A program made the translations under genes and the position numbers. Source: an uncultured Alphaproteobacteria bacterium (GTDB taxonomy: Bacteria > Pseudomonadota > Alphaproteobacteria > RF32 > CAG-239). From it: DNA of 64,000 bases. Location: contig CAJUKS010000001.1 of the NCBI GenBank assembly GCA_910587405.1, forward strand, positions 1-64,000, in the 5' to 3' direction. Below are positions 49,767 through 57,701 of the stretch, one piece after another. Numbering within the stretch: the first letter of the stretch is position 1; every line of letters starts with the position of its first letter. The notes below the pieces were generated by a model. The model did no database searches. It had not been told where the DNA came from and saw only the letters and a list, made by a program, of their open reading frames with translations.

Positions 49767-50066
49767 ATGGGTGCTTTGCTTGAACCGTTTGTGTGGATGC
49801 TTGGAATTATCGTAGATATCTATTTTACGGTCGTCTTGGCGGAAGTTGCCGTTCACTGGCTGATTCATTTCAAAATACTGGACGTTAAAAGCGTTTATGT
49901 GGCTAAGGCTGTCGAAATTTTAACCAAGGTTACCCAGCCGGTTTATAAGAAAATTTCGGAAAAAGTTCCCGCCTTTTCGGGAGTGGACTTCTCTCCGTTT
50001 ATTCTGCTGATGGCATTGTTGTTTTTAAGCCGTTTCATCTATCGGCTTGACGTGATGCTGATGTAA
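49767..50066 (+). CDS. YggT-family membrane protein
   Basis: This 99-residue protein has two membrane spans (about 10-32 and 70-92) with a linker containing VTQPVYKKI, the YggT motif usually seen as P-x-Y-x-x-I. It precedes a DUF167 protein, the same pair as yggT-yggU in other bacteria. In related groups it takes part in envelope or division functions. Precise role is not known. Confidence 0.85.
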   Translation: MGALLEPFVWMLGIIVDIYFTVVLAEVAVHWLIHFKILDVKSVYVAKAVEILTKVTQPVYKKISEKVPAFSGVDFSPFILLMALLFLSRFIYRLDVMLM

Positions 50067-50131
50067 CCGGTGAACTCGAAAAACAAGTCGGGCGGCTTTG
50101 GCTGCCCGATTATACTTTTAAAAGGAAAAAA

Positions 50132-50464
50132 ATGTTTTTTACGGAAACGGATGACGGAATTATCCTGCGGGTGCGCTTGACACCGAACGCGGCCGCGGCG
50201 GCGGTAAAAGGCGTCTTTGTCGACGAAAAGGGAACGGCGTATTTGAAAATCAGCGTTGTCAGCGTTCCGGAGAAAGGGCGTGCCAACCGCGAATTGATCA
50301 AACTTCTGAGTGCAAAGTTGAAGGTTGCCAAATCGGAATTAGAACTTGTCAACGGTGAAATTTCCCATTATAAGAAAATTCTGATTACCGGTGACCGGCA
50401 AAACGTTTTAAGACAGATGGAAATATGGGTAAAGGAGAATCGACATGACGGCGCAGATTATTGA
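50132..50464 (+). CDS. DUF167 (YggU-like) protein
   Basis: This 110-residue protein shows LRVRLTPNA at the start, LKISVVSVPEKGRANREL, where the PxxGxAN loop is the hallmark of DUF167, and a final KKILITG strand. The biochemical function of YggU is not settled. It overlaps folD by 20 bp. Confidence 0.88.
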   Translation: MFFTETDDGIILRVRLTPNAAAAAVKGVFVDEKGTAYLKISVVSVPEKGRANRELIKLLSAKLKVAKSELELVNGEISHYKKILITGDRQNVLRQMEIWVKENRHDGADY

Positions 50465-51299
50465 CGGCAAAACGGCGGCGCGGGAATTGCGCGACCGACT
50501 GGCGGAAAAAATTGCGGAATGGCAGGTCAAGCCCTATCTGGCGGTCATTTTGGTCGGGAACGATCCGGCCAGTCTCATTTATGACCGCAATAAACAAAAA
50601 GCGGCGTTGGAAATGGGGATGAAATGCGATATTCATCATTTGCCCGAAACGACGACCGAATCCGAATTGTCCGCTTTAATTCGTCGCCTGAACGAAGACC
50701 GGGAGGTGAACGGCATCTTGGTGCAAATGCCGCTGCCGCGCCATATCGACAGCTCAAAAATTATCGAAACGATTGCTCACGAAAAGGATGTTGACGGTTT
50801 TGGCCCTTATAATGCCGGGTTGTTGCATGAAAACGATCCGCGGGCCATGGTGGCGGCAACGCCGAAAGGCATTCTGTATCTTTTGCAGCAGCATCTGGGG
50901 GATTTGAGCGGTAAACATGCAGTCATTATCGGCCGTTCCAACATCGTCGGCCGTCCGCTGGCTTCGCTTTTGCTCAACCATCACTGCACGGTAACCGTAA
51001 CCCACAGCAAGACGGTCGGATTGCCGGAGATTACGCGGCAGGCCGATATTTTGGTGGCGGCTTGCGGATGCCCGCGAATGGTGAAAAAAGACTGGGTTAA
51101 AAAGGGGGCGACGGTGATTGATGTCGGTATCAACCGGATCGACGGAAAGTTGTGCGGAGACGTTGACTTTGAGGAAGTAAAAGAGCAGGCCGCCCATATC
51201 ACGCCGGTTCCCGGCGGGGTCGGTCCGATGACGATTGCCATGCTGCTCGACAATACCTGTCAGGCTTATCTAAACCAAAATAACAATCTTAAAAAATAG
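50445..51299 (+). CDS. folD: Bifunctional methylenetetrahydrofolate dehydrogenase/cyclohydrolase FolD
   Basis: This 284-residue enzyme interconverts 5,10-methylene-, methenyl- and 10-formyl-tetrahydrofolate. The catalytic Tyr and Lys lie in LIYDRNKQKAA (relatives have Y-x-x-x-K), QMPLPRHID is conserved, as are GRSNIVGRPLA for NADP binding and the final TPVPGGVGPMT. Length is normal and the start overlaps the DUF167 gene. Confidence 0.95.
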   Translation: MTAQIIDGKTAARELRDRLAEKIAEWQVKPYLAVILVGNDPASLIYDRNKQKAALEMGMKCDIHHLPETTTESELSALIRRLNEDREVNGILVQMPLPRHIDSSKIIETIAHEKDVDGFGPYNAGLLHENDPRAMVAATPKGILYLLQQHLGDLSGKHAVIIGRSNIVGRPLASLLLNHHCTVTVTHSKTVGLPEITRQADILVAACGCPRMVKKDWVKKGATVIDVGINRIDGKLCGDVDFEEVKEQAAHITPVPGGVGPMTIAMLLDNTCQAYLNQNNNLKK

Positions 51300-51361
51300 G
51301 CGCAGAAATATTATATAGACTCTGAGTTGTTTATTCATCATGCCGAAAAGGGAATAAAAAC

Positions 51362-51985
51362 ATGGAGCAGGCGGGGCGCATCTTTATGATTGACGGCAAT
51401 AACGGTCTGAACAGCCGTTACCAGCATTTGTTGGAGGAACATGGGTATGAAGTTTTTGCCACCGACAACGCGTATAAGTTGATCCGTTATGCGCCGGAGC
51501 TTCAGCCGCGATTGTACGTGGTTGACAATGAAGCCGAAAATGTCGATGCCTGGCAGGTGTTAAACTACCTTGTCGCCAACCGTTATTTGGATGAAGCGCC
51601 GGCCGTCATGTTGAACGCGGAGGCTTCGCCCGACGTTGTTAAAGGTGCGGCTCATTATGTTGCCCGACAGGATACGGATCGGTTGCTTGAAATTGTCGAC
51701 GCTTATTTTAAAGGCGGTGCCGGTTACCGGGTGCTGTTGTTGGAAGATAACCTTCCTTATTCGGACAAAGACTTCAGCGGCATGGACGAGTTTCGCGTTT
51801 CTTATTTCAAAGTTTATGACGCCCACGGCGCCAAAATGTTTTTGCAGCGCAACGCACCGCAGGCGTTGATTGTCCACAGTGCGGAAGAGGATTATGATAA
51901 AATAAAAAGCGAGATCGGTTTTAAAAATACTTTTTATGTGGAAAATCGCAACAATCTGCAAAAATTATTTTCGTTTCTTAAATAA
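51362..51985 (+). CDS. Tandem degenerate receiver-domain protein
   Basis: This 207-residue protein is built of two CheY-like folds without an output domain. In the first (about 5-117) the phosphoacceptor position has Asp55 (LYVVDNEAE), but the usual acidic pair is reduced and the Lys position reads VARQ. In the second (about 121-207) an acidic pair remains (Glu128, Asp129) and the acceptor position is His172 (LIVHSAEED). It might act as a docking or signalling adaptor with little or no phosphorylation. No histidine kinase is close by. Confidence 0.65.
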   Translation: MEQAGRIFMIDGNNGLNSRYQHLLEEHGYEVFATDNAYKLIRYAPELQPRLYVVDNEAENVDAWQVLNYLVANRYLDEAPAVMLNAEASPDVVKGAAHYVARQDTDRLLEIVDAYFKGGAGYRVLLLEDNLPYSDKDFSGMDEFRVSYFKVYDAHGAKMFLQRNAPQALIVHSAEEDYDKIKSEIGFKNTFYVENRNNLQKLFSFLK

Positions 51986-52030
51986 GTTGTGTTATAACCC
52001 TGACTTATAAATATGACGGGGTGGTGACTG

Positions 52031-52615
52031 ATGAAATATTTGAGACGAATGTACGACTGGCTGATTAACGCGGCTTCGGGGCCTTATGCTCTGCCGATTC
52101 TGCTGGCGGTATCGTTTATGGAAAGTTCTTTTTTTCCGATCCCCCCTGATATTATGTTGATCCCGATGGTGTTGGCGACGCCGAAAAAAGCGTGGCATAT
52201 TGCCGGTTTGGCAACGGCTGCAAGCGTGGTCGGCGGCTATTTCGGCTATGCGATCGGTTTTTACGGATATGATCTGATTGCACGGCCGATTTTGGATTTT
52301 TACGGTTACAGTCACCAGTTTGACGTTTTTAAGGGATATTATCATGAATGGGGGGCGTGGATCGTTTTCGGAGCGGGGATTACGCCGTTTCCCTACAAAG
52401 TGATTACGATTGCCAGCGGTGCGGTGGATCTGAATCTGTGGGTTTTCGGGCTGGCTTCGGTGGCTGCGCGCGGTTTGCGCTTTTTTATCGTCGCCTGGTT
52501 GTTAAAAAAATTCGGCGAACCGATCCGAACTTTTATCGAAAAGAATCTGGGAATACTTTCGGTTTTGTTTTTGCTGCTGTTAATCGGCGGTTTTGCCGCG
52601 ATAAAATATTTGTAA
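52031..52615 (+). CDS. YqaA/DedA-like membrane protein
   Basis: This 194-residue protein has five or six apolar segments with FMESSFFPIPPDIMLIP near the start and GYAIGFYGY and FGAGITPFPYKVITIASGA (in pieces), the pattern of YqaA and related SNARE-associated (VTT) proteins. DedA-superfamily members move lipids such as undecaprenyl phosphate. YqaA itself has no proven substrate. A bidirectional terminator follows. Confidence 0.85.
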   Translation: MKYLRRMYDWLINAASGPYALPILLAVSFMESSFFPIPPDIMLIPMVLATPKKAWHIAGLATAASVVGGYFGYAIGFYGYDLIARPILDFYGYSHQFDVFKGYYHEWGAWIVFGAGITPFPYKVITIASGAVDLNLWVFGLASVAARGLRFFIVAWLLKKFGEPIRTFIEKNLGILSVLFLLLLIGGFAAIKYL

Positions 52616-52631
52616 TTCGAAAATGTAAGAT

Positions 52632-52666
52632 AACGACAAAACCCGGCAATGCCGGGTTTTGTCGTT
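52632..52666. terminator. Bidirectional terminator between the YqaA-like gene and infA
   Basis: A perfect 16-bp stem (52632-52647 with 52651-52666) around a 3-nt loop, with A/T on both arms, between convergent genes. Confidence 0.92.
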
Positions 52667-52681
52667 AATGGTTTGTTTCCG

Positions 52682-52900
52682 TCAGTCTTTGTGGCGGAAA
52701 GTGATTCGGCCTTTGGTTAAGTCGTAAGGGGTCATTTCGATGTCAACTTTGTCTCCGACCATAACCCGAATGCGGAATTTGCGCATTTTCCCGGCGGTAT
52801 GAGCCAGAATTTCGACGCCGTTTTCCAATTTTACCCTGAACATGGCATTAGGCAGTTTTTCAATAACCGTACCGGCCAACTCCAGCAATTCTTCTTTCAT
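52682..52900 (-). CDS. infA: Translation initiation factor IF-1
   Basis: This 72-residue OB-fold protein shows AMFRVKLENGVEILAHTAGKMRK (in pieces, with LENGVEILAH) and GDKVDIEMTPYDL, and GRITFRHK at the end, the complete IF-1 sequence pattern. It binds the 30S A site at initiation. A strong promoter is upstream and a GAGGTAAC site precedes ATG. Confidence 0.97.
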   Translation of the reverse strand: MKEELLELAGTVIEKLPNAMFRVKLENGVEILAHTAGKMRKFRIRVMVGDKVDIEMTPYDLTKGRITFRHKD

Positions 52901-52930
52901 AAATTGTTACCTCATTGTTTTTTAGCTAAG

Positions 52931-52959
52931 TGTATAAACCCTAAATTCTTTTTTGGCAA
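52931..52959 (-). promoter_or_regulatory. infA promoter (TTGCCA, 17 bp, TATACA)
   Basis: On the minus strand, boxes at 52959-52954 and 52936-52931, about 30 nt before infA. Confidence 0.8.
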
Positions 52960-53068
52960 ATTATTTCTGCAATCCTTTGGAAAAAAGTGTATTTTTTATT
53001 AGCCAAATGTTAATAAGAGGAGTATATATAAAAGCAGATGAATGAAAATTTTTGTATAGGGCATTAAA

Positions 53069-53305
53069 ATGAAAAAAGATATGCTGCAGGAAAATCGCCG
53101 GGCTTTGCTTACGGAAGAAGATTATGAAGCGATGTTGAGCTGGGGGGATCAGGAAGTTGCTTTTATCAAAAGCGACAAAATCTCCGATAACGAAGTGTGG
53201 AAAATCTATACCGCCGACGGAACGCAGCTGGCAATTGCCGACAGCCGGGATTTTGCCTTTATTCTGGCGCGTCAGAACGACCTTGATCCCAAAAGCGTTC
53301 ATTGA
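53069..53305 (+). CDS. DUF1150-like protein
   Basis: This 78-residue protein shows VAFIKSDKI, WKIYTADGTQLAIADSR (in pieces) and a FILARQNDLDPKSVH end, the pattern of the small alphaproteobacterial DUF1150 family, often near small heat shock protein genes. No such gene is here. It is divergent from infA. The function is unknown. A terminator follows after 45 bp. Confidence 0.8.
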   Translation: MKKDMLQENRRALLTEEDYEAMLSWGDQEVAFIKSDKISDNEVWKIYTADGTQLAIADSRDFAFILARQNDLDPKSVH

Positions 53306-53349
53306 TTTTTGAAATAAGACGTTTCGGCGAACGACTGGAAACGAATGTA

Positions 53350-53379
53350 AAAAATGCGGCTGAGTAAGCCGCATTTTTT
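53350..53379. terminator. Bidirectional terminator
   Basis: A perfect stem of at least 9 bp (53353-53361 with 53367-53375) with A and T flanks, between the DUF1150 gene and the convergent TPR lipoprotein gene. Confidence 0.9.
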
Positions 53380-53396
53380 ATGTAACGTGACGTGAT

Positions 53397-55238
53397 TTAT
53401 TCCGCCTGTTTTTCCTTGAACTCCAACACCTTGATCTGCTGTTCGATTTTAGAACGGTCATAAAACGGGATAAGCGGCTTATCAAGGCCGTTTTCGAGCT
53501 TTTTGAGCGTGGCATCACGATCAAATTCTCCGGTATTGTCCTTTAAACCCAGAGCATGATTCCACTGAAAAACGGCTTCCCGTTTGCGGCCGATTTGCCA
53601 GTAGGCATCTCCGAGATGATCATAAATCAGAGCTTCGGAAGAAGCTTGATCGGAAGCTTTTTCGAGATATTCCGCCGCCCGGTCATATTCGCCGATTTTG
53701 TAAAAAGCCCAGCCGATGCTGTCGGTGATAGTTCCTTCGGCGGCGGCGGGCGCATAGGCGGAAACAATCAATTCAAAAGCTTCTTCAATGTTTTTGTTTT
53801 GCTGCAGCAAAATATATCCGAGATGATTTTTGGTCATCCGGTTGGGCCGGAGCTGCAGAACTTTACGAAAATAGCGTTCGGCGGTATCGTGATCGCCGGC
53901 GGCGTCGTAAGAAACTCCGAGGGCAAAGTAAAGCGGCCAGACTTCGGCAACGGCTTCGCCGGGATAGAGGTCGATCGCTTTTTGATAATACTGCGCCGCC
54001 TCGGCATATTTATGATTAAGGCGGGCCACTTCGCCGAGGTTGGTCAAAATATCGGGATTGGGCGGATAGTCGCTGTACAGCCGACGGAAGATTTTTTCGG
54101 CGGCGGCGGTGTCATTCATGCGCATGAGGTTTTTGCCGCGTTGAAACAATGCCGTGTAGGCGGCATAACTGTCGGGTGCCACTTTCTGATAAACCTGGTT
54201 GGCCTCGGCATACAATTCCCTTTTTTCGAGCATGTCGGCGGTGAGCAAAAGCGGCAGCGGATAGCCGGGATTGCTGTACGAAGCCAGCGAGGAGAACAGA
54301 AGGGCAAGATCGTTGTTGTTATTGTCCTGTTGCAGAAGCAGGGCGATGCTGAACAAAGCGTCGGACAGTCCGATTTCGGGAGATTTCAGAACCGGGGCAA
54401 CGGACGAATCGCTTTTTTTGAGGTCTTCAATCACCGATTTCATCATCAGATTGTTTTTGTTGACGGCATTGCGGGTGGCAGACAAAGCTTTGTCGGGTTC
54501 GTTTTGCCGCAAATAAAAGTTGGCAATCACCTGCAACGGAAAAACCGCGAGTTCCATATGTTTAATGTTCATCAGCGCCGTGTAATGCGCGGCGGCGGCT
54601 TTGGTATTGCCGAGATAGTCGTTGATGGCGCCGGCATGGAAAAAATACAGCGGTTTAAAGGCTTCGTTTTCACCGAGCGGCGCAAGAGCTTTGAGGGCGG
54701 CGGGGCCGTCGTTCATGCCGGCATGACTCCAAGCGGTGATCAACGGGTTGAAAACGGCCTGAGCAAACGGGTTGTTACATTTGGATATGGTTTCTGCCGC
54801 TTGCCGATACTGTTTGTTCTTAACCAGATGGATAGCTTCGAGGGTGTAAATAAACGGACTGTCGTCGCCTTTTTTCTGAGCGATTTTGGCATATTTTATT
54901 GCTTCGTCAATTCTGCCCTGAGAGGTGAGAATAATATACAACTGGTTGGGCAGCATCTGGTTGTCGGGAGTGTCGGCGACGGCGGCCATGTAATAATCGG
55001 CGGCGGTGTTGAGATCATGGCGGATATGTGCAACCCGTCCGGCAAGGTAACTGCCGTAGTTGGTTGCGGCGGCTTGCGGGGCAGGCATCGGGTTTGCCGT
55101 CGTTTCCGCCGGAGCCGGGAGATCGGAAACGGGCGTTGTTTCCGATTTAAAAAGGGTACAGGAATTGGCAATGACAATTCCGATCAGGATGGAAAGTAGA
55201 TATGCTGCTTTTTCAATCACTTTTATAACTCCGTTCAT
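53397..55238 (-). CDS. TPR-repeat lipoprotein
   Basis: This 613-residue protein begins with an apolar helix and a lipobox-like ANSC (Cys27), so it is probably an outer-membrane lipoprotein. A Pro/Ala-rich linker follows (about 35-65), then roughly a dozen TPR-like helical pairs in two blocks (70-270 and 330-590), such as YAEAAQYYQKAIDLYPG and YDRAAEYLEKAS. TPR scaffolds hold together envelope complexes. It is monocistronic and divergent from the DNA glycosylase gene. No catalytic domain is seen. Confidence 0.8.
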   Translation of the reverse strand: MNGVIKVIEKAAYLLSILIGIVIANSCTLFKSETTPVSDLPAPAETTANPMPAPQAAATNYGSYLAGRVAHIRHDLNTAADYYMAAVADTPDNQMLPNQLYIILTSQGRIDEAIKYAKIAQKKGDDSPFIYTLEAIHLVKNKQYRQAAETISKCNNPFAQAVFNPLITAWSHAGMNDGPAALKALAPLGENEAFKPLYFFHAGAINDYLGNTKAAAAHYTALMNIKHMELAVFPLQVIANFYLRQNEPDKALSATRNAVNKNNLMMKSVIEDLKKSDSSVAPVLKSPEIGLSDALFSIALLLQQDNNNNDLALLFSSLASYSNPGYPLPLLLTADMLEKRELYAEANQVYQKVAPDSYAAYTALFQRGKNLMRMNDTAAAEKIFRRLYSDYPPNPDILTNLGEVARLNHKYAEAAQYYQKAIDLYPGEAVAEVWPLYFALGVSYDAAGDHDTAERYFRKVLQLRPNRMTKNHLGYILLQQNKNIEEAFELIVSAYAPAAAEGTITDSIGWAFYKIGEYDRAAEYLEKASDQASSEALIYDHLGDAYWQIGRKREAVFQWNHALGLKDNTGEFDRDATLKKLENGLDKPLIPFYDRSKIEQQIKVLEFKEKQAE

Positions 55239-55357
55239 TTTTCCAGGCGTCTCCAGTTTAGTTCAGACTCGCCCATCTTACAACATAATTGTAATAATAT
55301 GAAGATAATTTAATTATTTGTTTGCAAAAGAAAACGGAACGGCATAGCATAATCATC

Positions 55358-56131
55358 ATGATGAACGAAAAAGAATTGCTGGAATGGTATATTGCTGCCG
55401 GGGTCGATGCGATCTTCGGCGACGTTCCCGGTTGCGTGCAAAAAATGCCGACACAGCCGGCAAAGCCCGAGAATCCGGCAGAATTTTCGCCGCGTCCGGC
55501 CATTACCGATTTGGCACAAATGAGTCTGAAAGCCTGCAAAAACGCCCGAGATGTCTGCGAGGCAGCCTCATCGTTGGACGAACTGCGGGCAGCGGTGGAG
55601 GCCTTTGACGGCTGTTCGCTGAAACTGACTTCCAACAAAACCGTTTTCGGCGGCGGCAATCCGAATGCAAAAATCATGATTGTCGGCGAAGCGCCGGGAG
55701 CAGACGAAGACAGAATCGGGGAACCGTTTGTCGGTCGCAGCGGTCGGCTTCTGGACAAGATGCTGTCCGCAATCGGATTGGATCGTACGACGGTTTATAT
55801 CACCAACGTTTTGCCGTGGCGGCCGCCCGGAAACCGAACGCCGACGGATGCCGAAGTTGCGGTATGCCTGCCTTTTCTGAAACGCCAGATTGAATTGATG
55901 AAACCGGAGATTATTTTGGTTTTGGGCGGAAGTGCGGCCAACAGTCTGTTGGATAACGAAGAATCTATTTCACGGCTGCGGGGCAAATGGCTTGAATATA
56001 AGACCTTAAAAGGCGACGCCTGTGCGGTGTTGGCGAGTTTCCACCCCGCCTATCTGCTGCGCAATCCGGCGCAAAAGTCCAAAGTCTGGGCAGATTTGTT
56101 GCGTTTGGCGAAAAAATTGCACAATAATTAG
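55358..56131 (+). CDS. Uracil-DNA glycosylase, family 4-like
   Basis: This 257-residue enzyme would remove uracil from DNA. The motifs GEAPGADEDRIGEPFVGRSG (GEAPGADED and PFVGRSG) and ITNVLPWRPPGNR and a HPAYLLRNP near the end are typical of the family 4 group common in Alphaproteobacteria. The N-terminal 90 residues are an extra helical part. Fe-S cysteines are only partly conserved (GCSLKLT has one where family 4 usually has two), as in related alphaproteobacterial sequences. Two ATGs at 55358 and 55361 are possible. Confidence 0.85.
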   Translation: MMNEKELLEWYIAAGVDAIFGDVPGCVQKMPTQPAKPENPAEFSPRPAITDLAQMSLKACKNARDVCEAASSLDELRAAVEAFDGCSLKLTSNKTVFGGGNPNAKIMIVGEAPGADEDRIGEPFVGRSGRLLDKMLSAIGLDRTTVYITNVLPWRPPGNRTPTDAEVAVCLPFLKRQIELMKPEIILVLGGSAANSLLDNEESISRLRGKWLEYKTLKGDACAVLASFHPAYLLRNPAQKSKVWADLLRLAKKLHNN

Positions 56132-56217
56132 GTTTTTATTCATAATTTGTTGGTAAATTTAAAAAAATTGAATTATTATTTGGTAAATCTTGATAAATAA
56201 CTTTTGAGGAAAGCAAA

Positions 56218-56961
56218 ATGAACATTAACAAAAAAGTTTTCGGTTTGGCACTCAGCCTTCTGTTGGCAACCAATATCAGCTCGGCGGGAGCAGCGCCGGC
56301 TGCCGCCGCTGCCGGTGACAGCGACAATGTCGAAGAAGTGTTGTTTAAAATTCATGACGTTACACCGGTTAAAAATCGTGACGGTGAAGTCATTGCCTGT
56401 GACTTTAATACCACTTTCTATAACCGTTCGTCCTACAATATCAAAGAAGCTTTGTTGGATTTTGCATGGAAAGATGCTTCTCTTGAAGAAGTTATCAACG
56501 AAGAAAAAGAAGAAGATGCCGCCAAACAAAACCGCAATGTTAACCGTTCTTATTCGGAAACCGAGAGAAGAACTTCCAAGGACGTCAGTGTCATGATTGA
56601 AGTTCCTTCCGTCAAGTCTTACAAGCAGGTTACCATTAACAACCGTATCAATACCGACCGCTGCTTTCTTTTGATCGAAAAAGTTGATTTTAATGTCAAA
56701 TCCTGCAGTGCCGACGGTCTGTCCGGTGCCAACCGGTCTGCTCGCCGCAGCAGCCAGGGAAATGCCTGCAGCCGCATGTTCAAATACGTTTCTCCCGAAG
56801 ATGCTCAGTATTATTTGGACTTTAAGGAAATTACCCCCGACGAAGAAAAAGCGCGCGAAGATGCCAAAAAGCAGGAAAGCAAGGATGAAGCCGAAAGCAT
56901 TTACGCCAAAACGGTTGAAACTTTGGGAGCCGCCGGAAGTATTATCAGCGGAATCAAATAA
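56218..56961 (+). CDS. Periplasmic four-cysteine protein, paralogue A
   Basis: I do not recognise this 247-residue protein. A signal peptide ends after about residue 25 (AGAA). The folded part has Cys61, Cys149, Cys163 and Cys184, with a beta strand at GEVIACDFNTTFYN and another at NTDRCFLLIEKV. The C-terminal 50 residues are a charged helix. The next gene encodes a related domain with the same 14-residue spacing of its middle cysteine pair. Both precede a lytic transglycosylase gene, so an envelope role is likely. AT-rich DNA with two TTGGTAAAT direct repeats lies upstream. Confidence 0.7.
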   Translation: MNINKKVFGLALSLLLATNISSAGAAPAAAAAGDSDNVEEVLFKIHDVTPVKNRDGEVIACDFNTTFYNRSSYNIKEALLDFAWKDASLEEVINEEKEEDAAKQNRNVNRSYSETERRTSKDVSVMIEVPSVKSYKQVTINNRINTDRCFLLIEKVDFNVKSCSADGLSGANRSARRSSQGNACSRMFKYVSPEDAQYYLDFKEITPDEEKAREDAKKQESKDEAESIYAKTVETLGAAGSIISGIK

Positions 56962-56982
56962 TATTTTAACAAGGGTGTGCCG

Positions 56983-57693
56983 ATGAAGAGAATAAATATA
57001 TTCATAATATTTTCGGCTGTTGTTGCCGGGCTTGTGCTTGCACAACCGGCAGCCGCCCAGTTTTTTAACGCGGCAGGCAACCGCGCGACGGTTCAGTCTC
57101 CGGCAGCCGCTTCGGTTTCCGATACTCAGGCGGCGCCAAAAGCTGACGCCGGCCCCTCTCGGCCGGAAGCCAAGCATTCGGTTGTCGAGACGGCCGAAAA
57201 CACCGAAGCCGGCGAGGTCGAAAAACAGCCGGTCAATTCTCCTTTTGATTATGCCTACGGCAAAAAACAATCTCAACCGCAGGCTCAAAAGACCCAGGAA
57301 CCGTTCCGTCGCTATTCGCAGGTCGGTGGGATAACGGTCGAAACAACCGAGGATCATCCCGAAGACGAATTGATTATGTTGTTTATGCGCGATTTTAGCA
57401 TTTATCGCAGCCCCTCGGGAAGAATCCGCTGCAGCGCCCGCTTTGCCGTAATGACAACCTTGCCGTTTAAGCTGTCAAACATCAGCTATCGGCTCAAATG
57501 GCCGGGAATGGAAACGGTCTTGACCTTCAGCGATGTTGAACCCGGGGTGGAAAACCATTTCGATTACGGTTTGCTGGGAGACGGCTGTTACAGCATGGAC
57601 AAGCAACCCAACATCATCGTCAACCGCTGCCGGGTCAAAGGAATGACACAGCGGCAATGTGCGGCAAAAATTCGTTGGCTTAAGGAAATTTAG
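56983..57693 (+). CDS. Periplasmic four-cysteine protein, paralogue B
   Basis: This 236-residue protein has a signal peptide ending at AAAQ (about 26) and a disordered Ala/Pro/Gln-rich segment to about residue 125. The C-terminal domain has Cys150, Cys202, Cys216 and Cys226. The motifs GRIRCSARF, GDGCYSM and VNRCRVKG parallel GEVIACDFN, TDRCFLL and VKSCSADG of the gene before it. It is 21 bp after that gene and 8 bp before the transglycosylase gene, so all three form one operon. The function is unknown. Confidence 0.7.
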   Translation: MKRINIFIIFSAVVAGLVLAQPAAAQFFNAAGNRATVQSPAAASVSDTQAAPKADAGPSRPEAKHSVVETAENTEAGEVEKQPVNSPFDYAYGKKQSQPQAQKTQEPFRRYSQVGGITVETTEDHPEDELIMLFMRDFSIYRSPSGRIRCSARFAVMTTLPFKLSNISYRLKWPGMETVLTFSDVEPGVENHFDYGLLGDGCYSMDKQPNIIVNRCRVKGMTQRQCAAKIRWLKEI

Positions 57694-57701
57694 AAGTTGG
57701 T

